A stretch of 64,000 bases of DNA from positions 1,351,879 to 1,415,878 of the forward strand of contig NC_087080.1 in NCBI RefSeq assembly GCF_026151205.1, given 5' to 3'. Positions 21,481 to 32,976 of this stretch are shown here, piece by piece. This stretch comes from Bolinopsis microptera. Lineage: Eukaryota; Ctenophora; Tentaculata; Lobata; Bolinopsidae. The position numbers and the translations under genes were made by a program. Each line of letters begins with the position of its first letter. Position 1 is the stretch's first letter. The notes under the pieces were generated by a model. It was given only the letters and a program-made list of their open reading frames with translations. It did not search any database and had not been told where the DNA came from.

Positions 21481-24357
21481 TCTGATCCTCCTAGGAGATC
21501 TGAACAAGACCCCCAACTTTGTGCTCCCTGCCATGGAGTTACTTCTCTGGACTGGCATTTCTAAAACTTTAAACGGAACAAAAGTCTAGAAACGATCACT
21601 CGAGTTCGGATCCTGGAACCCCGAGGCAGACTCCGGGTACGCACGTGCAGTGCTCCGACTCACGCCCTTAACATGAGCACGACCTCGGTAAGGAGGTGAT
21701 GAGGGCCGTGTTTGGGATTGAGGCAGGCAGGCTTTAGATGTGGGGTTAATAGAAGCATTTAGAAGTTCTAGAAGTTCTAGAAGGTTCTAAAGGTTCTAGA
21801 CGGTTCTGAGTAATTGAGCATGGCTGCGCGCATCATGTACTCTGTTTTTTAGGATAATGTGTCATCGTGTTGATTGAAAGGTTGAAAATCAGTAAAATTG
21901 ACGATTGTACAAATCGTCCGATACAAGATGCTAATGATAATAAATTGAAAAGGTATACTTACCCTGTATCTAAGAGTTGGACGAAATCTTTCTATTGAAC
22001 ACATAGGCAATCACGCGTAATTTTTTCGGCTGGTTTTTTTAAATTTTCAATTCAACCAACGATGGCACAAATGCATTTAAAGTTAAACAATGATTTTTGG
22101 GTCACTTGTAGAACTTGGCTGTGACATTGAATGTTTGGCAGGATGATCACTTATCTGAGAAGTAACACGTGTAGAAGGTGTTTTACCTTTTAAAGTAGCA
22201 ATAGAATATCATGCAGCCAGCAATGATTTATGTAGAAAATCATTTTAATTTGGATCTGATTCTTATGCCTGATTTCCCAAACCTAGCAATGAATATTTTG
22301 CCTACGTTGCTTGCACTTGTATAAAGTCTGTTGAAGCATTAGTACGGCGTTGCCTGCGACATGCTAACCACACCATACTAGAAAGCTTGCTTTAAAATTA
22401 ATTACATAAGAACCTGATTCTTACGGATTCTTAATTATAATTACTAAGCTGCGAAGCGGAAACAACACGTTAGTATTTAAAGATTGCTTTAACTGCCGTG
22501 ATTTGCCCGAAGTGACTTGTTTGAAAATCTATCAACTGCTGATTTGGAAATGTATTCTGGCTTCGTTTTTTTCTGCTGCTATACACACCGCAAGTTTTTT
22601 ATTTATTCTGGTTTACCTCTGCATTCTAATTCTTGCCCAACATTTTTCGCTGATTTTGACTTTTGCTTCGATCTTATTTCTGCGCCCCTGTTATCTTTCC
22701 GACAGTGGATTTGAAAGTCTAATAATGCATAATATGGTGTAGTAACAGTTTGTTTTTACTCATTCGTTGAAGCTGATTTTAAAACTCCATCTAGAATATT
22801 ATGCTGAATTTAACTGATCAAACTTTAAAACCTGTGTTTTTGGTTTAATCCACTGTTCTATTATATAGGACTATATTGCGTTATCACTTCATACAAAATA
22901 TGGATGTCATATATTATGTAGGTGGTAAAAGTAATCTCTTTGGAATGGTTTACTGTGTCCAGCAATGCTGGTCAAATAACCGTCCTGATAAGGTAAATAA
23001 ACACAAAAACACTTAAATAAAAAACAAAAAAGACGGTTTTTCCGAATTTTCTGATGGCTTATACCTTGCGTGAAAGAGTATGTCATCCAAGGGCGGTGGG
23101 TTTTCTCAAAATCATCAGAACTTAAACAACATGGTTATTAACCACGTACCATTATTAGACAGGACGTGTTAGTTGCAAGTACCGAGCAATAACACCTCTC
23201 CCATGTCATGATATTTATGCTTTATTTCCTCCAAGATATTACTAATTTTAGGAGCTTCTTTGAATTGGCTAGAACATTAAACAGGAGCCCCGGTTATATA
23301 TTGACCGATATATTTTCAAGCATTAATTTATTTTTTTAGCTCAGTATTCTTGATAGCCTTTCTGGATGACTAAGTTCAAACACTGCTGATATAAATTATC
23401 TTAAAGCGGTGTCCATTAAATTTCAATTTATTATGATTATTATATAAGAAGAGTCCGTCTCAGAAGTTCTGAACTCACTATTAAGTATTGGAGCGTCTTA
23501 AAACTTGGTTTTAAAGGGAAATTATAGTTTTGTTGGAATTTAATCTTCATCCAGTTTTATTTTATTTGTTGCGGTATAATGGATTATAATTCAGACTTTC
23601 AAGTTTGGTGGGATAAACAAATGATATCAACAATGTAGAGTAAGATATAAATCGACTAATAGGTATATATTTAATAACACAAACCTGACTTAAAATGATT
23701 ACTTTTTTAATTATTTGGATATTCAATATTATAAATAATAAATCAACGTTTACATGTCAGGCCATGGCAAAATTACAATGACATATTTTATATACTAATT
23801 GATAAATGGTACTGCAATATAAGTTTGCTTAATGTTTTGGCCGGATGAAAACTATAACTAAAAGAGAAAAAAAAAACTGATTTCACATAAATAATCAATT
23901 CGGCTGAACCAACACATAGCAAGAGCCACATTAATGTATGGGCCGTTCTAACAAAATTGAATGCAAACAATAACAAGAAATCAACATATCAGTAAATAAT
24001 CATAAGCATTTTGTTTCTTACAATTCCGTCACAACTGACATATAGAAGAAAAAAAGAAGAAGACAAGCGGAGAGGATATTGGACGGACAGAATAGTAACC
24101 AACAAAAACACATTCTGAACTCATAAGAACTGATGAGCTAATCAGCCAGACTGTATCGGCAGCCCAGAGGTTACTTGATCGTTTTGGCCCTTAAAGTAGA
24201 AATCCGCTCTGACTGCCGATACATACTGTAGACTATTACCATTTCAGCATAAACAATGGAAGTAAGTTTTATATAACAATGGAAGTAATTTTTTTAAATA
24301 CACTAATTACATATCTTAGTCGCAAAAGTCTTATGAAAGTCTTAAGGCAATCACCTT
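21481..24357. other. AT-rich intergenic DNA
   Basis: A possible poly(A) signal AATAAA at 21939 fits the acidic gene. TTCTAGAAG-type phrases repeat at 21761-21808. Otherwise nothing is recognised; short frames such as 22503-22742 are AT-rich and unconvincing. Confidence 0.4.
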
Positions 24358-24452
24358 TCAAAGTCTTTCTCTAACTACGGTGTAGGCGAATGGAGTGTCT
24401 CGATCTTTAACTAACAGTTGGCCGTCAACGAATGGTGGAGGAAGTCCTGGGT
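24358..24452 (-). CDS. Terminal exon of an unidentified gene
   Basis: On the minus strand a good acceptor (TATTGTTTTCAG) is followed by a 95-base exon encoding PGLPPPFVDGQLLVKDRDTP, then FAYTVVRERL and a stop. The peptide is compact and protein-like and the acceptor is strong, so I think it is real, but I could not identify the upstream exon at higher coordinates and do not recognise the protein. Confidence 0.45.
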
Positions 24453-26020
24453 CTGAAAACAATATCTTAAAACCAATTTAATAACGTAACGAATTGAAAA
24501 CTACTTGTAAATTGGCAAACGTGTAAATATAGTTACAAAAATGAATGTCAAGTCTTGCTCTATGATACAACATTTATCAATTCATATGTCTGGTCTTCGA
24601 CCTCCTTTCCGCATTCAACGCTTCAACTTAAGGGGGGGGTTCACCCTGATATTGTTGTGAAACTTGGTTTCGAGATAGCAGTTGACCACTAACTATAGAC
24701 CTAGTGACCGAACTTTTGAGGGGGTCCCGGACCCAACCGCAAACGGTGCCCGCGGGGCCAGCCACGCCCTATTTTAGTTTTTCCCCCCTCCCCCCCCCCC
24801 AACCAAATTAGGCCCAATTTAGCCAAATACCCTGAACATGCCAAATCCAGATTTTAGGTAATCTACCTTGTAGGCTAGTGATTCCCTGAACTCGTATATG
24901 AATTTTCATCAAGATGGACAAAAAATGACTGAGTTATGAGCACAACCAAGGACCCTATTTGGGCATACGCACCAAATTTTGATCGAGTTTGGCCCATAAA
25001 TTGGTCAAATATCCAATATTTTTGAATGAAACTACTTAATATGGAAGGTAGTCCTATACTACCACATAACTTTTATTTTATGCCACCCTTACCTACTTTA
25101 TTTTATTCTTATGAATCATGTATATTGTAGGTGCATGACAGGCGCAATCTGAGCTGACCACAATTCCGAGTTTAAAGAACGGCCCTTTGTTTCCGAGGTT
25201 CGATTTTTAAGCCCCTCGTCACAACAGCTACAATCGCTTACTACTGGACGATCATAAAGACCAGGTCGCGTAAGCTTTTGTAGGCCCGACTGTACATTGA
25301 GCCAGTTACGCAATCGTTTAAATTAAGAATATTTACGCATATGTGAAACCACCTAGACAAGGGACCCAGTCTGTACCGAGGATGCACCGGAGGGGATTGG
25401 CACTCCTGGGTGCCACCTGACGGTCCTGGCCAATAGAGTGGACTTAGCTGTCACAACTGGAACTTTTTTTCGCTTGCTTGCAGTACACATAAGTATATCG
25501 TATCTCCTAAATGATTATATTTCCATAATACATGGGTAATTTTCACTTTGTGGGGTTCAAAAAGATAAGATACTAGCTAGGTGTGGACTGTCGTCCCCTT
25601 ACCACCCTGTTTCACTTGCCTGGTGACGTATTTCCAGTCCTGGGGGTGACCAACTCCAGGTAGTGAACACCAGGTAGCCCGAAAACACAGCCGACTAGAG
25701 GGTACCAAGGCAGTGTGTTAATTCACATTTCGTTAGACACGGGGTCTTCAGTTACTCTCCATCAGTGTTGTAATATGATTTAGCGTGTTCTTAGATCCTC
25801 CTATACTGTTACACTCCACCTGGGATTAGGATAATTATTATTATAAAGGACTCCATTTTCCCAAATTGGAATATATATCTACTACTCTATGCAGACGTTG
25901 TAACTGAACTAACCGTCTCGGCTGACGAAGGAGAATCAATTATTCTTGGCGCCCGATCAAGCTGGTACCGACAATAGCAAGTAACAACACGGTATTAGCA
26001 GGAATCCTCGTAGATATGTG
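24453..26020. other. Intergenic DNA with possible retroelement remnants
   Basis: Contains poly-G and poly-C tracts (24630, 24785) and, at 25330-25720, GC-richer sequence that looks like decayed coding DNA, but no frame can be assigned to a family. Confidence 0.35.
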
Positions 26021-26310
26021 ACATTAATTGAGAATAAGGAACTACGATGTTGTACGTCACAACATGGCCTGATGACGTCACAACATGGCCTGATGACGTC
26101 ACAACATGGCCTGATGACGTCACAACATAGCTCACTGTACAACTCCTCGTAGATATGTGACATTAATTGAGAATAAGGAACTACGATGTTGTACGTCACA
26201 ACATGGCCTGATGACGTCACAACATGGCCTGGTGACGTCACAACATAGCTCACTGTACAACTCCTCGTAGATATGTGACATTAATTGAGAATAAGGAACT
26301 ACGATGTTCA
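26021..26310. repeat. 123-bp repeat with CRE-like palindromes
   Basis: About 2.4 copies of a unit starting CTCGTAGATATGTGACATTA, each holding a 21-bp sub-repeat with the exact palindrome TGACGTCA (26073, 26094, 26115, 26212, 26233). Confidence 0.92.
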
Positions 26311-26344
26311 ACTATAGACTGAAGGATATCTGTAAATCCAAACT

Positions 26345-26735
26345 CTTAAAGAGTCTAAATTGCTCATAGAGGCTTGTGAGTCAGTACTACTCTACGGATC
26401 AGAAACCTGGACACTGACAAAGGCTCAAGAGAAACGTTTGGACGGGACATACACAAAGATGCTGCGTATGGTGCTGGGTATCTCATGGAAGGACAAGGTC
26501 TGTCAAACAAGTTAGGAAACTGGAAATTAAAATTGGTGGGACACTGCATCAGACGTCCTGAGCTACTTATCGGTGATTTGGTCTTATGGGAACCTATGCA
26601 TGATAGAGAACAGCAAGGCCGACCAATACAAAGCTACTTGTATATGTCACTGAAGGATGTTCATGGGACTAACTCTAAAGAGGAACTGCGAACCCTGATA
26701 CGGGACAAGGATATATGGAGGGGGTTGTCTGAAGT
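26345..26735 (+). mobile_element. LINE 3' remnant (post-RT region)
   Basis: Two frames give the typical C-terminal region of non-LTR retrotransposon proteins: ESVLLYGSETWTLTKAQEKR, then after a break KLVGHCIRRPELLIGDLVLW and a GRPIQSYLYMSLKDVHG tail. A deletion and frame change separate them. There is no RT or endonuclease domain left. It runs directly into the Penelope-like element with an accidental continuous frame. Confidence 0.8.
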
Positions 26736-26754
26736 AGATCGGACTTTGTTCCGA

Positions 26755-28550
26755 CATAATATGTATATATATACCACTAAACTACAGAAAGTCCTCAAGA
26801 AACTACACACCGACAAGAAGATCACGACCGACCTATACCACAAGATGCGCAACCTACATCCTAGATGGCCTCAACTTTACAGACAACCTAAGATACACAA
26901 ACCCGGCGCACCTATCCGTCCCGTAGTAAGCTTCTACAACACCCCCCTACAAGCCCTCCACAAAGTCCTCGCTTCTTTTCTCAAACCCCTAGCCCAGAAC
27001 CCCTTACGCCTCAAAGACTCTTCCGACTTCAAACACCGCTTCGACTCCTCTCTCAATCCATCCTTCCACTACCACGCCTCCTTAGACGTCCAATCCTTGT
27101 ACACCTCCTGTGACATGCGCCTAGTAGCCCTCAAAACTGTCATCTCCTCCTTTGAACAGAACCCCTCTCGTCTTCCCCTCAATGTCACCACCACCACCAT
27201 AGGCTCCCTTATCAACTTTTGCCTTGACAACTCATACCTTGAATTCAACTGCTCCTTCTACTCCCAAGACGAAGGTGGTACAATGGGATCCCCCCTCATT
27301 GTTGAACTAGCTGAAATCCGCCTTGCTGAAATCGAGACCTTAGATTTATCCTCATGTCCTGACCCTCCGAACACTTACTCCCATTTTTTTGACGACGGCC
27401 TTGGATCTTTCAGAGACAGAAACCACGCAGAATCCTTCCTTACATTCCTTAACTCCCTTAGCTGAAGACCTCAACTTTACCCAAGAACATCCCTCTACAG
27501 ACGGAACTATACCCTTCCTTGACGTTCTCATCCACCCTGACAAATCCACATCAGTCTACAGAAAACCCACCCACACCAACCTCTACACCAAGTACTCCTC
27601 CTGCACCACCAACTCATCTAAGAACGCAGTCATCCGATCACTGACCAGAAGAGCCCACAACATCTGCTCACCCCAACACCTTGACGACGAATTCCAGACA
27701 GTACGACACGTTTGCCTCCAGAACGGCTTCCCTCCTCACCGCATCACTACCATCATGGACGAAGTACAACGGAAATTCACCAACCCCTCTCGCCACTAAT
27801 CCCTAGCCTCATTCAACTGACAGACCCGTGAACATGCCCTTAGTGTTTCTCTTCCTTTCCATCCCTCCCTATCGAAACCCATCTCCAAGATACTCGGACA
27901 ACACGACATCAAAGTCACCCACTCCTCTGCTACCTCCCTCCGCAACCTCCTCACCAAAACGAAGACCACACCCCCTACTCACCTCACTCCCAACACCATC
28001 TACGAAATTTCCTGCTCACAGTGTCCCTCCAAATACGCCGGACAGACCTACAGACCCTTGGTCCACCGCATGAAAGAACACGAACGATGTTACAGACTCA
28101 ACAACGCCATCGACGAATCCACAGACAGAATCAAATCAGCCCCTGCACATCATGCCCTGACCACCGGCCACACCATCTCCTGGAACAACATCGAAGTCCT
28201 CAAATCCCTCACCTCACGCTCCCAACTTGACCTCACAGAACATGCAGCTATACAAATACGACAACCAGCCATGAACAGAACAGACCGCGCACCCAAATGT
28301 AGTTCTCTCTGGGACCCCATTCTTCCTAAAATTGCCAAATCCTTAAAGTCCAGACCATCTGGCATTTCCTTCTCAACCTCAACAGAAGACTAAATTTTTA
28401 TTGACATTGTACTGTAATTTTCACTTTCTCACCCACACCCCTCCCACCCTCCATCCCTGACGCCACTCAATCACATATAAGCATTGTCCACCACATCACA
28501 TTCAGCTGACGACGATTAACACATGTTTATTGAAAGCTTCTACAAGTTAA
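26755..28550 (+). pseudogene. Penelope-like element, 5'-truncated and broken
   Basis: The first frame (to 27465) has Penelope-type reverse transcriptase motifs: PKIHKPGAPIRPVVS, catalytic ASLDVQSLYTS, GGTMGSPL, and HFFDDG at the YVDD position. A frameshift near 27450 moves coding to a second frame (27389-27799), which then has two stops (27797 and about 27821) before continuing with a GIY-YIG endonuclease (IYEISCSQCPSKYAGQT, HRMKEHER, then TTGHTISW) to a stop at 28391-28393. RT plus C-terminal GIY-YIG defines the group. The N-terminal part is missing, replaced by the LINE tail. Three breaks make it inactive. Confidence 0.88.
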
Positions 28551-28609
28551 ATCATCGTATCTCTTATATGTTTCTAACCCAACTCCACTCAATTGTATAT
28601 AATATATAT

Positions 28610-30690
28610 TTATATATGGGTTAATAAGACCTGCATAAGCCAGGGTAACGGCCCATAGCAGGGTAACCAGGATGGCCCAGTAGCCAAAAACTTGATTAAC
28701 TAGCAAAGATAAAAAGGTAACAATAGGTAATAAATAGCTAACAATACTATACCAGTATTTAAGATGCATAGTCCAGAAAGATCAAACTGGGTTGCCCCTT
28801 AGTCTTAGTTAGTCTTAGTTAGTCTTTTGAGAGAATCCATAGATGACTGCCGTATTCTTCTCTCTGTTTCCTTTCTTCTATGTGTTGTTGTAACCTAACT
28901 GTAACGTGGAGTTAAAGAAATGTCTTGTATGGTATACTATGGTCCTGAGAGGTAACACGTTAAAAGATTATCTTAAAGGGCGGTAGAGGTCAATGTAACA
29001 AATAGTACAGCAAGACAAAGGGAGCTTCATTACACGCTCTGAAGAAGGGGAGGGGAGTTCCGACATAGTAGTAGTAGTACTCTTATTATTCCTAGATCTA
29101 ACATGCTGAGATTAATAGAAAAAGTAATCTACCTCTAGAACGAACCTAACACGCATGATGGTTTTAGGAATGGTCATCTAGTTTAGGAGGAATCTTATCA
29201 ACAAAACTGCAACATGTATTCGTGTCTGGTTGAACCTGGATAGAAATTACTTATTACTAGCTGCATTGATTTAGATGAATGGAGGAAACTGGAATAGACA
29301 ATTGAAAACAATATTATTATAAATTCACCTGCATAAGCCAGGGGAACGGCCCATAGCAGGCTAACCAGGATGGCCCAGTACCCAAAAACCTGATTAACTA
29401 GCACGGATAAAAAGGTAACAATAGGTAAAAATAGATAACAATACTATACCAGTATAAAATGTATAGTTTAGAAAGATCAAACTGGGTTGCCCCTTCTGTT
29501 AGTCTTTTGAAAGAGTCCATAGATGACTGCCGTATTCTTCTCTCTGTTTCCTTTCTTCTATGTGTTGTTGTAACCTAACTGTAACGAGGAGTTAAAGAAA
29601 TGTATTGTATGGTATACTATGGTCCTCAGAGGTAACAAGTTAAAAGATTATCTTAAAGGGCTGTAGAGGTCAATGTAACAAATAGTAGAGCAAGACAAAG
29701 GGAGCTTCCTTACACGCTCTGAAGAAGGGGAGGGGAGTTCCGACATAGTAGTAGTAGTACTCTTATTATTCCTAGATCTAACATGCTGAGATTAATAGAA
29801 AAAGTAATCTACCTCTAGAACGAACCTAACACGCATGATGGTTTTAGGAATGGTCATCTAGTTTAGGAGGAATCTTATCAACAAAACTGCAACATGTATT
29901 CGTGTCTGGTTGAACCTGGATAGAAATTACTTATTACTAGCTGCATTGATTTAGATGAATGGAGGAAACTGGAATAGACAATTGAAAACAATATTATTAT
30001 AAATTCACCTGCATAAGCCAGGGGAACGGCCCATAGCAGGCTAACCAGGATGGCCCAGTACCCAAAAACCTGATTAACTAGCACGGATAAAAAGGTAACA
30101 ATAGGTAAAAATAGATAACAATACTATACCAGTATAAGATGCATAGTTCAGGAAGATCAAACTGGGTTGTTCCTTCTGTTAGTCTTTTGAGAGAATCCAT
30201 AGATGACTGCCGTATTCTTCTCTCTGTTTCCTTTCTTCTATGTGTTGTTGTAACCTAACTGTAACGAGGAGTTAAAGAAATGTCTTGTAAGGTATACTAT
30301 GGTCCTGAGAGGTAACAAATTAAAAGATTATCTTAAAGGGCTGTAGAGGTCAATGTAACAAATAGTAGAGCAAAACAAAGGGAGCTTCATTACACGCTCT
30401 GAAGAAGGGGAGGGGAGTTCCGACATAGTAGTAGTATAAGTAGTACTCTTATTATTCTTAGATCTAACATGCCGAGATTAATAGAAAAGTAATTTACCTC
30501 TAGAACGAACCTAACACGCATGATGGTCTTAGGAATGGTCATCTAGTTTAGGAGGAATCTTATCAACAAAACTGCAACATGTATTCGTGTCTGGTTGAAC
30601 CTGGATAGAAATTACTTATTACTAGCTGCGTTGATTTAGATGAATGGAGGAAGCTGGAATAGACAATCGAAAACAATATTATTATAAAAT
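28610..30690. repeat. 680-bp unit, about three tandem copies
   Basis: The copies at 28801, 29481 and 30161 are offset by 680 bases (shared marker GAATCCATAGATGACTGCCG). They are about 95% or more alike. The last copy stops just before the hydrophobic exon present in the first three positions. Confidence 0.93.
28631..28769 (-). CDS. Candidate first exon, signal-anchor-like, copy A
   Basis: The minus strand reads from an ATG through a strongly hydrophobic stretch (LLVNQVFGYWAILVTLLWAV, then TLAYA) to a donor GCAG|GTCTTA. It could be a signal peptide or membrane exon. The equivalent exons at about 29332-29404 and 30012-30084 keep the hydrophobic part and the donor (GCAG|GTGAAT), but a one-base deletion upstream breaks the ATG frame. 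No downstream exon is recognised, and the Penelope-like element lies immediately beyond, so the gene may be dead. Confidence 0.3.
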
Positions 30691-32760
30691 CACGTCTGAA
30701 CTCTTAATTTAGAAGCAAGACAGCTAAATTAAACGCTCACATCAAATTAAGAAAAGGAACTTACTGGATTACTACTATTAGCAAGCTTATCGAAACATAG
30801 CGTAGCTGGTCGAAACCGGCCTACTGGCCCCTGAGTACTGGAACAACCCTATCGGCTGTGCTGGCTTAGATTGCTCTATCTTCCGATCGTCATCCCCATA
30901 TATCGTCTCCGAATCTCACAGAGTCCTGTGTCTGCTGCTCATTATCTTTAAACTCTGCCGCTCATTATCCATTCTTACGATCCATAGACCACCGTCTGAG
31001 ACTGTGATTGGCCGATCTGCTATCAGGTGTTCTTCTGTGGTGTTCTGATTAGACACCTTTATGGAATGTCATCAACCTTGTCGAACTATCCCTTGGTTGA
31101 ACACAAAAAGCTTCATTTGTTAATTAAACGTAAGCTTCTTCTATAATTCGGATACACTTCTTATATAAATAATCTGCTAAACTTTAGGAGATGTATCTTA
31201 CACATAAAATCATTCAAGCACAGTCAATGACTGGAAATTTTTAGTAATTTTCATTACACCAAATAAACAAAATGCCTTTATGCAATTCATGTATGAACAA
31301 CGAATCTCAAACCACTAAAATTACTCCTTTTTACTAAAATAGCCAATTTTAAATATTACCGTGGCAGGAGGATATACAGGATGGAACTTAAAATTATTTT
31401 ATTTTTAATTGAACCTTATGAGCAACGGATATAGAACTTTCCTGTTTTCAGCACATCAAATTGAATTGAATGTGGTTTAGCTTAAGCAAGGGTCCAATTG
31501 TTATCTAAGAAAAACTTAGTTAATTTGTTCTCGATAAACAATGTTATTTTGTAATTTTACAAAAATAAAACAACGAATTCCAAAAAAAATGATCATCGAT
31601 AAATACGTAGTTTAAATATTTAAAGCCGATGAAAAGTAAGCAAATAAACTAAAACAGCTCCATCTAAATAGTGGTCCTGTTAGTGTTAGACTTTCTGTCG
31701 TGCACTCTTAAGTATTTCGAGGAATAAAGAATGTAAAACTTAATTAGTAAGACATTCAATTAACATAGTTTAACTCATCATTAGAGCATTAGTATTTAGT
31801 CTTGATATCAGTTTAATAAGTTGGTCAGGGACCGGCCTGATGTACCAGCAAATGTTTACCTACAAATATATATAATGATTATTATCTATTAAAAGTCAAA
31901 AACTCACACAAGATTAGATATTGTTGAAACTATCAAAATGTAGCTTATTTTAAAAAAACATAGCTGAGCACAGTTAAAGTTGCCTTTAGGATTGTAAAGC
32001 AGTCTTGATACCAGTTTAATTGGCATTCTGTCATGATGAAAGGTACAACTCTTCAAAAATGAATAAATCATAATTCAGAGCCCCATTATAGAATAAAACA
32101 TAGCAGATGATAATATTATAAACCCCTCCAGGTTAGAATAAGATTATGATTATCCCGGCTCCCGCTGTGAGTTTTGATGACGTGTATCACGTGACTACTA
32201 CGACGCGCATTGGTAAAAAATTTCTCGTGATCACCTATGGCTTAACGTAAGAACTATAAATACACTTGATCTACGTATCGGTTTAATTGCAGGCGCTGGC
32301 AAAATTCCAGCACACTGCTTACATAATTACGTGTACTCTTACATTACTTGGACCAGTTCCAGAATTTGTCTCGACGGTTACATTTGTCCGGTTAATTTTG
32401 TCGTAGCAAAATTGCCCTGTTTGATATAAGCCATGTATTATAGTCGTCTACTTTGATGAACTTCATGAAACGATATCATTATTAGCTCCACCTTTTATCG
32501 CTTGCCAGGCTTAACTCGACGCCCCTTATCAATATTCATTCAACGTTCTGACTGAGGAATAATGTTTAAATAGAACGCCAATTTCAAATGTCGTAGTATA
32601 CCTTAGTTTTATATATTTAGTAGTATAATATACTCCCCAATTCCATTTCATATTTTCCATACTGATCTCATATAGCTAGAATTAAGAGTAAAATGTCAAA
32701 TTTGTTGATCCTAGCACTAATCCGGAGGGGTTTATAACACATAACACCGGCACGCTTCAG
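30691..32760. other. AT-rich intergenic DNA
   Basis: No exon, RNA gene or repeat family recognised. Confidence 0.4.
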
Positions 32761-32767
32761 TTATATT

Positions 32768-32912
32768 AAAATAACCCCTCGTGCTGAAGGCAAAGCACAT
32801 CGGGGTTATTTTCACAATAATCCCTCGTGCTTCGCTCTCGAAATTATTATCAATTTTTCCGGCCGCACGTCGCGGGAAAAATTGAAATTCAATCCCTGCG
32901 CATGCCGGGATT
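32768..32912. repeat. Hairpin cluster
   Basis: Successive stems: AAAATAACCCC/GGGGTTATTTT with inner GTGCT/AGCAC (32768-32812); AATAAT/ATTATT around a CG-rich loop; CAATTTTTCC/GGAAAAATTG (32851-32884); AATCCC/GGGATT (32891-32912). Similar in style to the cluster at 16.4 kb. It lies just past the receptor stop codon. Confidence 0.75.
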
Positions 32913-32976
32913 GATCTTCTATCTTCTAACATGTACGACTACGAGTTACAGTATCAATTATCATAGAGTAAACACT

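Noticed and set aside
22503..22742. 79-residue hydrophobic protein
   Set aside because: AT-rich composition, two overlapping frames equally open, no splice or homology support.
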